A DNA stretch of 40,662 nucleotides from Alphaproteobacteria bacterium. Its GTDB lineage: Bacteria; Pseudomonadota; Alphaproteobacteria; DSM-16000; Inquilinaceae. This document shows positions 1 through 8,938 of the stretch, one piece after another. The notes below the pieces were generated by a model, which worked only from the letters and a program-made list of their open reading frames with translations, had not been told where the DNA came from and searched no databases. The translations under genes and the position numbers were made by a program. The first letter of the stretch is position 1, and each line of letters starts with the position of its first letter. Location: positions 1-40,662 of the forward strand of contig JANQIU010000136.1 in the NCBI GenBank assembly GCA_028281985.1, read 5' to 3'.

Positions 1-121
1 CGCGATGCTTACCCCGGGAGCTTGTGTTGTTTCACAAGACCCTACGCCGGGTCGCACCGCCCCGCCAGAGGGTCGGTGGGGGCGGCAAACGGGGTAGAGT
101 TCGGTGATGCCAATGCCAGCG

Positions 122-1192
122 TCAGGAGGCGGCCAACGCCGGGGGAACGGGTTGCGCCGGTTCCACCAGGCCGCGGTCTTCCGCCGGCAAACGGCCTTCT
201 TCGACAGCGTGACAGGCCACCGCGCCGCCGCCCTCCAGCGGTGTCGATGCCGGCACTTCCTGTCGGCAACGGTCGTTGGCGAAGGGACAGCGGGGGTGAA
301 AGGTGCACCCGGTCGGCGGCGTGATCGGGTTCGGCACCTCGCCGGCGACCGGCTGACGGTTGCGGCCGCTCATGTCCAGGTCCGGAATGGTATCCAGCAG
401 CATCCGCGTGTAGGGGTGCCGCGGGAACCGGAACAGCCGGCGCTTGTCGGCCCACTCGACCAGCCGGCCGAGATACATCACCCCGACCCAATCCGAGATG
501 TGGTAGACGACCGCCAGGTTGTGGCTGATGAACAGATACGTCAGGCCCAGTTCGCGCTGCAGGTCCTTCATCAGGTTCAGGATCTGTGCCTGGACCGACA
601 CGTCCAGCGCCGAGGTCGGCTCGTCGCACACCAGGAATTCCGGGTTGGACGCCAGCGCCCGGGCGATGGAGATCCTTTGGCGCTGGCCGCCGGAGAATTC
701 GTGCGGGTACTTCTCGCCGTCCTTCGGGGTCAGCTTCACATGGCTCAGCAGTTCGCCCACCTTGGCCATCACTTCCGCCCGGTCGGTGGCCAGGCCGTGG
801 GCGCGGATCGGCTCGGCGATGATGTCGGCCACCCGCCAGCGGGGGTTAAGGCTGGCATAGGGGTCCTGGAAGATCATCTGCAGCCGTTTGCGGAACGGCT
901 TCATCGCCGTGCGGCTGCGCAGCGTCGAAATCTCATGGCCTTCGAAGAACACGGAGCCGCCGCTGGGCCGGTAGAGCCCCACCACCGTGCGCGCCACCGT
1001 CGACTTGCCGCAGCCGCTTTCGCCGACCAGGGAGAAGGTGCGGCCGCGCGGGATTTCGAACGTCACCCCGTCGACGGCCTTCAGAGTCAGCCGCGGCTCG
1101 CGATCCAGCAACCGGTTCAAGAACGGCTTGGAGACGTCGAAATGTTTCGCCAGGTCGACGACCTGGATCAGGGACGGTTCAGCCTGCGACAT
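122..1192 (-). CDS. Oligopeptide/dipeptide ABC transporter ATP-binding protein (DppF/OppF family)
   Basis: Walker A GESGCGKST, signature SGGQRQRISIARAL, Walker B LVCDEPTSALD, C-terminal oligo_HPY CTFHPRCPFA. Start chosen at MSQAEPS (1192) rather than the ORF-track start at 1249; overlaps the upstream gene by 14 bp. Confidence 0.93.
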   Translation of the reverse strand: MSQAEPSLIQVVDLAKHFDVSKPFLNRLLDREPRLTLKAVDGVTFEIPRGRTFSLVGESGCGKSTVARTVVGLYRPSGGSVFFEGHEISTLRSRTAMKPFRKRLQMIFQDPYASLNPRWRVADIIAEPIRAHGLATDRAEVMAKVGELLSHVKLTPKDGEKYPHEFSGGQRQRISIARALASNPEFLVCDEPTSALDVSVQAQILNLMKDLQRELGLTYLFISHNLAVVYHISDWVGVMYLGRLVEWADKRRLFRFPRHPYTRMLLDTIPDLDMSGRNRQPVAGEVPNPITPPTGCTFHPRCPFANDRCRQEVPASTPLEGGGAVACHAVEEGRLPAEDRGLVEPAQPVPPALAAS

Positions 1193-2207
1193 GGGCGACC
1201 CCCGGCGCGGGTTGGGCCGCGGGGATGTCCGCCGCTGCCCCCGCATCATCGTACAGCCAACAGGCCACCTCGCTGGTGCCCGCCGGGATCAGGTCCGGCC
1301 GATCCCGCCGGCACCGGTCCAGGACCTTGGTGCAGCGCGGATTGAAGGCGCAACCCGTGGGGATGTCGGTCAGCCGCGGCATTGAGCCGTCGATCTGGGA
1401 CAGGCGTTCGACATCGCTGCCGACCGACGGGATCGCGCCCATCAGGCCGATCGTGTAGGGGTGCCGGGGGTGCTTGATGACGTCGCGGACCGGGCCGATC
1501 TCGGCCATCCGCCCGGCATACATCACCGCCACGCGGTTCGCCGTCTCGGCAATGACCCCCATGTCGTGGGTGACCAGGATCACCGCCGTCCCGTGCTCGC
1601 GGCACAGCCGTTTGAGCAGGGCCAGGATCTGCGCCTGGATCGACACATCCAGCGCGGTGGTCGGCTCGTCGGCGATGATCAGCCGCGGATTGGCGGCCAG
1701 GGCCAGGGCGATCACCACCCGCTGACGCATGCCGCCGGAGAACTGATGCGGGAAGCTGTCGACCCGCCGGTCGGCGGCCGGGATCCCCACTTCCTGCAGC
1801 AGCTCGATGGCCCGGTCGCGGGCCTTCGACAGCGACAGGTCGGTATGGGTCAGGATGGTTTCGACGAGCTGCCGCCCGACGGTGTAGAGCGGGTTCAGGC
1901 TGGTCAGCGGATCCTGGAAGATCGCGCCGATCTTGCGGCCCCGGATCCGGCGGATGCGCTCGTAGGGGAGGTTGTCGATACGCTCGCCCTCGAGGATCAC
2001 CTGCCCGCCGGCGATCCGCCCGGGCGGCTCCAGAAGGCCGATCACGGCCGATCCCGTCAGCGACTTGCCGGCACCGGATTCACCGACAACGCCCAGCACC
2101 TCGCCCTGATCCACATGGAAGGACACGCCGTCCACCGCGACCAGCGTGCCCCGGCGGGTCGGGAACTCCACCCGCAGGTCTTCGACCTTCAGCAAGGGGT
2201 CGGACAT
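1179..2207 (-). CDS. Oligopeptide/dipeptide ABC transporter ATP-binding protein (DppD/OppD family)
   Basis: [50 protein letters not shown] motif. Confidence 0.93.
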   Translation of the reverse strand: MSDPLLKVEDLRVEFPTRRGTLVAVDGVSFHVDQGEVLGVVGESGAGKSLTGSAVIGLLEPPGRIAGGQVILEGERIDNLPYERIRRIRGRKIGAIFQDPLTSLNPLYTVGRQLVETILTHTDLSLSKARDRAIELLQEVGIPAADRRVDSFPHQFSGGMRQRVVIALALAANPRLIIADEPTTALDVSIQAQILALLKRLCREHGTAVILVTHDMGVIAETANRVAVMYAGRMAEIGPVRDVIKHPRHPYTIGLMGAIPSVGSDVERLSQIDGSMPRLTDIPTGCAFNPRCTKVLDRCRRDRPDLIPAGTSEVACWLYDDAGAAADIPAAQPAPGVAHVAG

Positions 2208-2211
2208 CGGG

Positions 2212-3204
2212 TTATCGCAGCTTCGGGTTCAGGGCGTCGCGCAGCCAGTCGCCCAGAAGGTTGACCGACAGCGCCAACAGGATCAGCGCGATGCCCGGGA
2301 AGATGGTGATCCACCAGGAGCCGGAGAACAGCTCCTCCTGGCCGATGCGGATCAGCGTGCCCAGCGACGGCTGGGTCGGCGGCACGCCGACGCCAAGGAA
2401 CGACAGGGTCGCTTCGGTGATGATGGCAAGCGCCAGGCCGAGGGTGGCAATGACCAGCACCGGCCCCATAACGTTTGGCAGGACGTGGCGCAGCATGATC
2501 AGCACCGGATGTCGGCCCACCAGGCGGGCCGCCTGAACGTATTCCTTGTTCTTCTCCACCAGGGTCTGGCCGCGGACCGTGCGGGCGTACTGCACCCAGG
2601 TGGACACGCCGATGGAGAAGATCATCACGTAGACGGCTAGGTCGCCCGCCCGGTGCCCGGTCAGCACCGCACGGGCCACGCCGTCGACCAGAAGCGCGAT
2701 CAGGATCGTCGGGAAGCTCAGGAACACATCCGCCGTGCGCATGATCAGGCTGTCGACCCAGCCGCCCAGATAGCCGGCGGCCAGCCCCAGCGACACGCCC
2801 AGTATGGCGGCGAAGATCACCGCGCAGACGCCGACGATCAGCGAAATCCGCGATCCGTAGATGATAGTGGACAGGATATCCCGGCCCTGCAGGTCGGTGC
2901 CCATCAGATAGGACGAGCCGCTAAAGCTGTCGCCCAGCGGCGGCGTCAGCCCGTCCATCAGGTTGTTGGCGCCGGGGTCGAACACGTTATAGGGCGCGAT
3001 CAGCGGCGCGAAGATCGAGCCGAGAACGAATATCAGGGTGATCAGGGCGGCGACGATCGTCACCGGGGATCGCCGGAAGCTGTACCAGAGATCGCTTTCG
3101 GCCGCGGCCCGCCATTGCTCGCGCATCCAGAAACCGGCGCGGGCCAAGGGCGAGCGCGGTGCAAAGGCGCCGGCCGACGGACGGTCGATGGGGCTGTCGG
3201 TCAT
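2212..3204 (-). CDS. Dipeptide ABC transporter permease (DppC family)
   Basis: Multi-TM protein with GTDLQGRDILSTIIYGSRISL and the EAA-like loop EYVQAARLVGRHPVLIMLRHVLPN. Confidence 0.93.
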   Translation of the reverse strand: MTDSPIDRPSAGAFAPRSPLARAGFWMREQWRAAAESDLWYSFRRSPVTIVAALITLIFVLGSIFAPLIAPYNVFDPGANNLMDGLTPPLGDSFSGSSYLMGTDLQGRDILSTIIYGSRISLIVGVCAVIFAAILGVSLGLAAGYLGGWVDSLIMRTADVFLSFPTILIALLVDGVARAVLTGHRAGDLAVYVMIFSIGVSTWVQYARTVRGQTLVEKNKEYVQAARLVGRHPVLIMLRHVLPNVMGPVLVIATLGLALAIITEATLSFLGVGVPPTQPSLGTLIRIGQEELFSGSWWITIFPGIALILLALSVNLLGDWLRDALNPKLR

Positions 3205-3223
3205 CGGTCCTGCCTCCGCACGC

Positions 3224-4213
3224 TCAATGGCCGCCGGACGCGCCTGGGCGCTCGACGCGCAGGCGCGGATCGACGGCGAAGTACAGGAGGTCGACGATCA
3301 GATTGATGACCACGAAGAAGAACGCGATCATCACCAGATAGGCGGACATCACCGGGATGTCGGCATCGCGCACCGCGCCGATGAACAGCAGGCCGATGCC
3401 CGGCCATTGGAACACGGTTTCGGTGATGATCGCGAAGGCGATGATGGTGCCGAGCTGCAACCCGGTCACGGTGATCACCGGCACCATGGTGTTCTTCAGC
3501 GCATGGCCGAAATGCACCGCCCGGTTCTTCAACCCGCGGGCCCGGGCGAACTTGATGTAGTCGGTGCGCAGCACCCCCAGCATCTCCGCGCGCACCAGGC
3601 GCATGATCAGGGTCATCTGAAACAGGCCCAGCGTGATCGCCGGCATGATGATCGCTTTCCAGCCGTCCCATGTCAGCAGGCTGGTATGCCACCAGCCCAG
3701 GTCGACCACCCCCGGTCTGCCGAAGCTCGGCAGCCATTGGAGCTGCACGGCGAACAGGAAGATCAGCAGGATCCCGATCAGGAAGGTGGGCAACGACACC
3801 CCGACCAGGGACACGAACATGAAGACCTTGCTGAGCACGCTGTTGCGGTTCAGCGCCGTGTAAACGCCCATCGGCACGCCGACGCCCAGCGCGAACAGTG
3901 CCGACATGATCGACAGCTCCAGCGTGGCCGGCAGCCGCTCCATGATGATGTCTTCCACCGGCCGCCGGTGCTGGTAGGACAGGCCGAAATCGCCCTGGGC
4001 CGCGTTGCCGGCGAACCGCAGGAACTGCAGGTAGAACGGGTCGTTCAGGCCCAGCTGCTCGCGCAGCTGCTCGCGCTGCACCACCGTCGTTTCCTGACCG
4101 ACCATGTTGTTGATCGGGTCGCCGACGTAATTGAACATCAGGAAGGCGACGAACCCGACCGCCAACATGACGATGACGGAGTGCAACAGGCGTTTGATGA
4201 TGAAGGCGGCCAT
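3224..4213 (-). CDS. Dipeptide ABC transporter permease (DppB family)
   Basis: N-terminal MAAFIIKRLLHSVIVML, LGLNDPFYLQFLRF, RTDYIKFARARGLKNRAVHFGHALKN. Confidence 0.93.
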   Translation of the reverse strand: MAAFIIKRLLHSVIVMLAVGFVAFLMFNYVGDPINNMVGQETTVVQREQLREQLGLNDPFYLQFLRFAGNAAQGDFGLSYQHRRPVEDIIMERLPATLELSIMSALFALGVGVPMGVYTALNRNSVLSKVFMFVSLVGVSLPTFLIGILLIFLFAVQLQWLPSFGRPGVVDLGWWHTSLLTWDGWKAIIMPAITLGLFQMTLIMRLVRAEMLGVLRTDYIKFARARGLKNRAVHFGHALKNTMVPVITVTGLQLGTIIAFAIITETVFQWPGIGLLFIGAVRDADIPVMSAYLVMIAFFFVVINLIVDLLYFAVDPRLRVERPGASGGH

Positions 4214-4251
4214 TCAGCGGCTAGCTCTGGGTGTCCCTTTGGCGGCGGTCC

Positions 4252-4282
4252 GCCGGGGCGGGCACGACGGCCCGGCCCCGGC
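4252..4282 (-). terminator. GC-rich intercistronic hairpin after SBP gene
   Basis: gccggggcgggc / acgacg loop / gcccggccccggc; 12-bp stem with one bulge, 12 nt past the SBP stop and before dppB; no T-tract. Confidence 0.55.
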
Positions 4283-4293
4283 GGCGATACCGG

Positions 4294-5880
4294 CTACTCG
4301 AAGCTGACGTACTTGAACAGCGGTGTGTTGTCCGACCGGATCGGCACGTTCACATCCGCCCCCATGGCCCAGTTGATCACCTGGTAGTGCAGCGGCAGGT
4401 AGACCAGGTTCTCCTGGGCAACGCCCCACGCTTCGGCGATCAGACTATCCCGGGCCGCCAAGTCGACTTCGGTCAGCATGGCCTGGGTCAGCTCGTCCAT
4501 CCGGGCGTCGGAAAAGCCGGTGCCGTTCCAGGAGCCCCGGTCGCCGTCGTCCGTGTGGTAGAGGAAATTGAAGATGTACTCGCTGTCGAAGGTCGGCACG
4601 CCCCAACCCAGCATGTAGAAGTTGATCACCCGGTTCTGCAGGTCCTGGAAATGGATGCTGCGGGTACGGGCGACCAGATCCACCTCGACGCCGATCTGTG
4701 CCCACATGCCAACGGCGGCCTGGCAGATCGCCTCGTCGTTCACATACCGATCGTTCGGGCAGTAGAGGGTGGCCTGGAAGCCATCCGGATAGCCGGCTTC
4801 GGCCAGCAGCTCCCGGGCGCCGTCGGGATCGAACGGCAAGCGGACATCCAGGTCCGCGTCGTAGCCGTGCACGAAGGTCGGCACCACCACGCCGGCCGGG
4901 GTCGCCTGGCCGCGCATCACCACCCGCTGGATGGCATCGATGTCGATGGCCCGGTACAGCGCCTCGCGCACCTGGATGTCGGCGAACGGATTGGCCCCTT
5001 CGACGCTGTCATCGTCAAGGTCTTCCGCACCCATGTTCATGCCGAAGAAGATCACCCGGTTTTCGTCGACCGTCTCGACCTTGATGCTGGGGTCGGCCGC
5101 CAGCCGTTGCAGGTCCTGCACCGGCGGGTCGAGCACGAATTCCAGTTCACCCGACAACAGGGCCGCGACCCGGGTCGGGTCGGAGGCGATCGGGCTCAGG
5201 ACCATCTCGTCGATTTCCAACGGCACGTTGGCCGCGTCCCAGTAGTTCTCGTTCTTCACCAGGACGGTACGGACTTCCGGTTCGCGCAGTTCGACGATGA
5301 ACGGCCCGGTGCCGTTAGCGTTACGCACGGCGAAGGTCTCTTCGCCGCCGGCATAGTCCTGCGGTTCCTCGACATTGTTCGCCACCGCCCAGTCCTGGTC
5401 CATCATGTAGATGAAGGTCATCTGCTGGGGCAGGATCGGGTTCGGCCCGGCGGTGTGGATGCGGATGGTGAAGTCGTCGACCTTCTCCACCTCCTCCACC
5501 GACGACAGGTAGTTGCGGAAGTCGGAGGTTTCCGCCATCGCGCGGTTGACCGAGAACACTGCGTCGTCGGCGTCGAACGCCGCGCCGTCGTGGAACGTCA
5601 CCCCTTCGCGAAGCTGGAACTCCCAAATCGTGTCTTCCACCGGCTCCCAGCTGACCGCCAGGCCCGCCTGCAGGCCAAGGTCGTTGGCCCGCTCAATCAG
5701 CGGCTCGTAGATCTGCGCGCTCAGCGTATTGGTCGGCCCCTCGTTCTGGGACATCGGGTCCAGGGTCAGGGCATCGCCCTGGCGGGCCCAGCGGAACTGG
5801 TTCTGGGCGTCGGCCGGCGCCGCCATGGCGGTGGCGCCGACGGCAAAGACGGTGCCCAGCAGAAGGGTCTTCATACGCAT
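4294..5880 (-). CDS. ABC transporter substrate-binding protein, family 5 (copy 1)
   Basis: Signal peptide MRMKTLLLGTVFAVGATAMAAPADA; SBP_bac_5 features (LDPMSQNEG, WEFQLREGVTFHDG, GTGPF). Start at 5880 preferred over the ORF-track start at 5916. Confidence 0.92.
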   Translation of the reverse strand: MRMKTLLLGTVFAVGATAMAAPADAQNQFRWARQGDALTLDPMSQNEGPTNTLSAQIYEPLIERANDLGLQAGLAVSWEPVEDTIWEFQLREGVTFHDGAAFDADDAVFSVNRAMAETSDFRNYLSSVEEVEKVDDFTIRIHTAGPNPILPQQMTFIYMMDQDWAVANNVEEPQDYAGGEETFAVRNANGTGPFIVELREPEVRTVLVKNENYWDAANVPLEIDEMVLSPIASDPTRVAALLSGELEFVLDPPVQDLQRLAADPSIKVETVDENRVIFFGMNMGAEDLDDDSVEGANPFADIQVREALYRAIDIDAIQRVVMRGQATPAGVVVPTFVHGYDADLDVRLPFDPDGARELLAEAGYPDGFQATLYCPNDRYVNDEAICQAAVGMWAQIGVEVDLVARTRSIHFQDLQNRVINFYMLGWGVPTFDSEYIFNFLYHTDDGDRGSWNGTGFSDARMDELTQAMLTEVDLAARDSLIAEAWGVAQENLVYLPLHYQVINWAMGADVNVPIRSDNTPLFKYVSFE

Positions 5881-6070
5881 ACGAAACTCCCTGATCAGCA
5901 TCGGCCGCCCATCCAAACCGGTAGCGGCGTCTTGTTGGCTTCTCCGCCGGGATATCCGGCGAAGGATGCGCTGTTGTAGACCGAGGCAATCCCCGGGCCA
6001 AGCGAGCTTGCGACAATTTCCGGGACAATCGGGTCACAAACCGACACAATTGCTCAAGCATCGGTCAGGA

Positions 6071-6103
6071 AACGGCGCCGCTTTAGGCAGCCGCGGCGCC
6101 GTT
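6071..6103 (-). terminator. GC-rich hairpin downstream of second SBP gene
   Basis: aacggcgccgc ... gcggcgccgtt, 11-bp perfect inverted repeat, 11-nt loop, 27 nt after the SBP stop. Confidence 0.6.
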
Positions 6104-6129
6104 CCCAATCGACCGTGTGGTGCCGACGG

Positions 6130-7716
6130 TCAGTTTTCGACCGTCACATGCCGCCAGACGAAGCTGTTGTCGGCCCGCTGGGCGACCGTGACGCCGTTGC
6201 GCACGCCCCAGGACAGCGCCTGCTGGTGCAGCGGCAGGTAGCCGAAATCTTCATGCAGCAGCGTCCAGGCTTCGTCGATCAGCTCGTCCCGCCGCGCCAG
6301 ATCGGTTTCGACCAGGATGTCCGCGGTCAGCGCGTCGATCTCCGGGTTCGAATAGCCGCCGACATTGAAGGTGCCGCGGCCCATGTCGTCATCACGGGTG
6401 CCGACCAGGTTGAACAGCACGTTGTAGCTGTCGAAGCTGCTGGGGGTCCAACCGAGCATGTAGAAGGCGGAGTCGTAGCCGCCCTGCTTCAGGATACGCC
6501 CGAAATAGACGCTCCGGGTTTCGGCCAACAGGTCGACGGTAATCCCGACGCGCGCCAGCATGCCGACCACCGCCTGACAGATCGCCTCGTCATTGACGTA
6601 GCGATCGTTGGGGCAGTTGAGCTGCACCCGGAAACCGTCGGGATAGCCGGCCTGCGCCAGCAGTTCGCGCGACCGGTCGGGATCATGGTCGTGGCGCTGC
6701 AGGTCTTCCGGGAAGCCGTTGATGCCAGGCGCCACCAAGGTGGCCGCCGGGGTCGACTGGCCGCGCATCACCACCCGCTGGATGGCGTCCATGTCCAGGG
6801 CGCGATAGACCGCCTCGCGCACCCGGATGTCCTGGAACGGGTTGGCCCCGGTCACATCGGAATACAGCAGCTCGTCACGCGCCTGATCCATGCCAAGGAA
6901 GACGGTGCGCAGTTCGGGGCCGGTCAGCGACCGCGTCTCATCGCTCGCCTGGACCCGGTCGGTGTCCTGCAGCGGCACCGGGAACACCAGATCCATCTCG
7001 CCGGACAGAAGGGCCGCCACCCGCGTCGCATCCTCGGCGATCGGCTGGAACACGACTTCGGTCAGATTGTGCTCCGGCTCGTCCCACCAATTGGGGTTCG
7101 GCACGGCGACGGTGACGATCTCCGGCTGGCGCTCGGTCACCATAAACGGGCCGGTACCGTTGGCGTTGCGGTTGGCGAAGCTTTCGCCATCGGGGTCGGC
7201 GATGTTGGTGACGCCGACCGCACCGTTCGCTTCCGCCCACTCCCGGTCCATGATGTACCAGTTGTCCCATTCGGCGATCAGGATCGGGTTGGGGGTGGTG
7301 GTGATCACGTCCACGGTGTGGTCGTCGACCACCACCATCTCCTCGATGCCGGCGACCTTGACCGCGACATCCGACCCTTCGGCAGTGGCGCGCTCGTAGG
7401 AGAACACGACGTCTTCCGCCGTGAACGGGTTGCCGTTGTGGAAGGTCACGCCCTGGCGCAGAAAAAAGCGCCAGCGGGTGGGCTCGATGATCTCCCAGCG
7501 CTCGGCCAGGGCCGGCTCGATGCTCAGATCCGGCGTCCGCCGGGTAAGCCCCTCGTAGATATTGCCCTGGTAGCCCAGGGTGAAGGTCTCGTTGAGCGAG
7601 TGCGGGTCGAGCGTGTTGACGTCCGCCTGAAAGGCATATCGCAGGGTTTCGGCGTTGCCGACCTGGGTGCCGGCCAGAATGGCGGCCCCCGCCAGGAAGG
7701 CGGTCTTGATGCGCAT
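6130..7716 (-). CDS. ABC transporter substrate-binding protein, family 5 (copy 2)
   Basis: Signal peptide MRIKTAFLAGAAILAGTQVGNA; WRFFLRQGVTFHNGNPFTAEDVVFS, NANGTGPFMV; diverged paralogue of the 4294-5880 gene. Confidence 0.92.
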   Translation of the reverse strand: MRIKTAFLAGAAILAGTQVGNAETLRYAFQADVNTLDPHSLNETFTLGYQGNIYEGLTRRTPDLSIEPALAERWEIIEPTRWRFFLRQGVTFHNGNPFTAEDVVFSYERATAEGSDVAVKVAGIEEMVVVDDHTVDVITTTPNPILIAEWDNWYIMDREWAEANGAVGVTNIADPDGESFANRNANGTGPFMVTERQPEIVTVAVPNPNWWDEPEHNLTEVVFQPIAEDATRVAALLSGEMDLVFPVPLQDTDRVQASDETRSLTGPELRTVFLGMDQARDELLYSDVTGANPFQDIRVREAVYRALDMDAIQRVVMRGQSTPAATLVAPGINGFPEDLQRHDHDPDRSRELLAQAGYPDGFRVQLNCPNDRYVNDEAICQAVVGMLARVGITVDLLAETRSVYFGRILKQGGYDSAFYMLGWTPSSFDSYNVLFNLVGTRDDDMGRGTFNVGGYSNPEIDALTADILVETDLARRDELIDEAWTLLHEDFGYLPLHQQALSWGVRNGVTVAQRADNSFVWRHVTVEN

Positions 7717-7981
7717 GGCTGAAGATCCTCGAGTCCGTTGAAGCCTGCCGTCGGGTTAGGCCGCTTGCTGCGGCCATTTCATTGTCCGGCGAGCCCATGG
7801 AAGGCCAGCCGGCACCGGCGCGAAACAGAGACGCGGCAGGCCAAGGCTGTCAAACGGTATTCGGTCGGCGCCGCAACCAGCGGGCGGGTGGCACGTCTTG
7901 CCAGCCGCCGGTGCTCCGTGACACCGTTGCATCCCCAGATGCCGGCCGGCATCGACCCTCCACTTCCATCGGGACGCCGCC

Positions 7982-8917
7982 ATGATCGTGGTCTGTGGTG
8001 AATCCTTGATCGATTTCCTGCCGGTGTCCGTTGACGCAGGGGAGACCGCTTACCGGCCCTTCCCCGGCGGTTCGCCTTACAACGTCGCCATCGCCACCGC
8101 GCGCCTGGACGCGCCGACGGCCTTTCTGGGCAAGATCTCCAGCGATGCCTTCGGCGACCTGCTGGCCGGGACCCTGTCGCAAAACGGGGTCGATCTGCGC
8201 TGGCTGGCACGCGGCCCGGAACTGACGACCCTGGCCTTCGTCACCGCCGCGCCGGGGGAAGAGCCGCGCTATGCCTTCTACGCTGAAGGCGCGGCGGACC
8301 GGATGGTGGCCGAAACAGACATTCCGGACACGTTTCCCCCGGATGTGACCTGCCTGCATGTGGGCTTCGGCGCGGTGACCCCGGATGTGGACCCGGTTTC
8401 CCGCCGCTGGGAGGCCCTGGCCGACCGTGAGGCGGACCAGCGGATCGTATCGTTCGATCCGAATGTCCGGCCGAACATGGTTGCCGACAAGCAAGCCTAT
8501 CTGAAACGGCTGGAGGGCTGGGTCGACCGGGCGACGATGATCAAGGTCAGCAGCGCCGACCTACGCTGGCTGTATCCCGGCACGGCGCCGGAACGGGCGG
8601 CGGAGACGTGGTGCGGGCGCGGCCCGAAGCTGGTGGTGATGACCCGCGGCGCCTATGGCGCCATGGCCTGGGGCCATCGTGTGGAGGCGGAAGTGAACGG
8701 CGCCCGGGTCGAGGTTGTCGACACCGTCGGGGCCGGCGACACCTTCCAGGGCGCCCTGCTGGTGGGCTTGGCGGAGCGCGGCCTGCTGACCCGAGACGGG
8801 CTAGACAGCGCGACAAAGGGCGACCTGGAGGACGTGATGGGCTTTGCCACCCGGGCCGCCGCCGTCAACTGCACCCGCGCCGGCATGGACCCGCCGCGGC
8901 GGTCGGAACTGCGCTAA
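7982..8917 (+). CDS. PfkB-family carbohydrate kinase (fructokinase-like)
   Basis: VVCGESLIDFLP, FPGGSPYNVAIATARL, DTVGAGDTFQGALL (PfkB signature 2). Confidence 0.92.
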   Translation: MIVVCGESLIDFLPVSVDAGETAYRPFPGGSPYNVAIATARLDAPTAFLGKISSDAFGDLLAGTLSQNGVDLRWLARGPELTTLAFVTAAPGEEPRYAFYAEGAADRMVAETDIPDTFPPDVTCLHVGFGAVTPDVDPVSRRWEALADREADQRIVSFDPNVRPNMVADKQAYLKRLEGWVDRATMIKVSSADLRWLYPGTAPERAAETWCGRGPKLVVMTRGAYGAMAWGHRVEAEVNGARVEVVDTVGAGDTFQGALLVGLAERGLLTRDGLDSATKGDLEDVMGFATRAAAVNCTRAGMDPPRRSELR

Positions 8918-8938
8918 GCGGCGCGGCAGCCGGCCTGA

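Noticed and set aside
21-38. CTTGTG-ttgttt-CACAAG inverted repeat near the left edge
   Set aside because: Only 6-bp arms with no T-tract; too weak to call as the operon terminator.
3038-7722. Long plus-strand ORFs (3038..4387, 4231..5979, 6115..7722) opposite the peptide ABC operon
   Set aside because: Antisense shadow ORFs of confident dpp-type genes; low-complexity basic/acidic composition.
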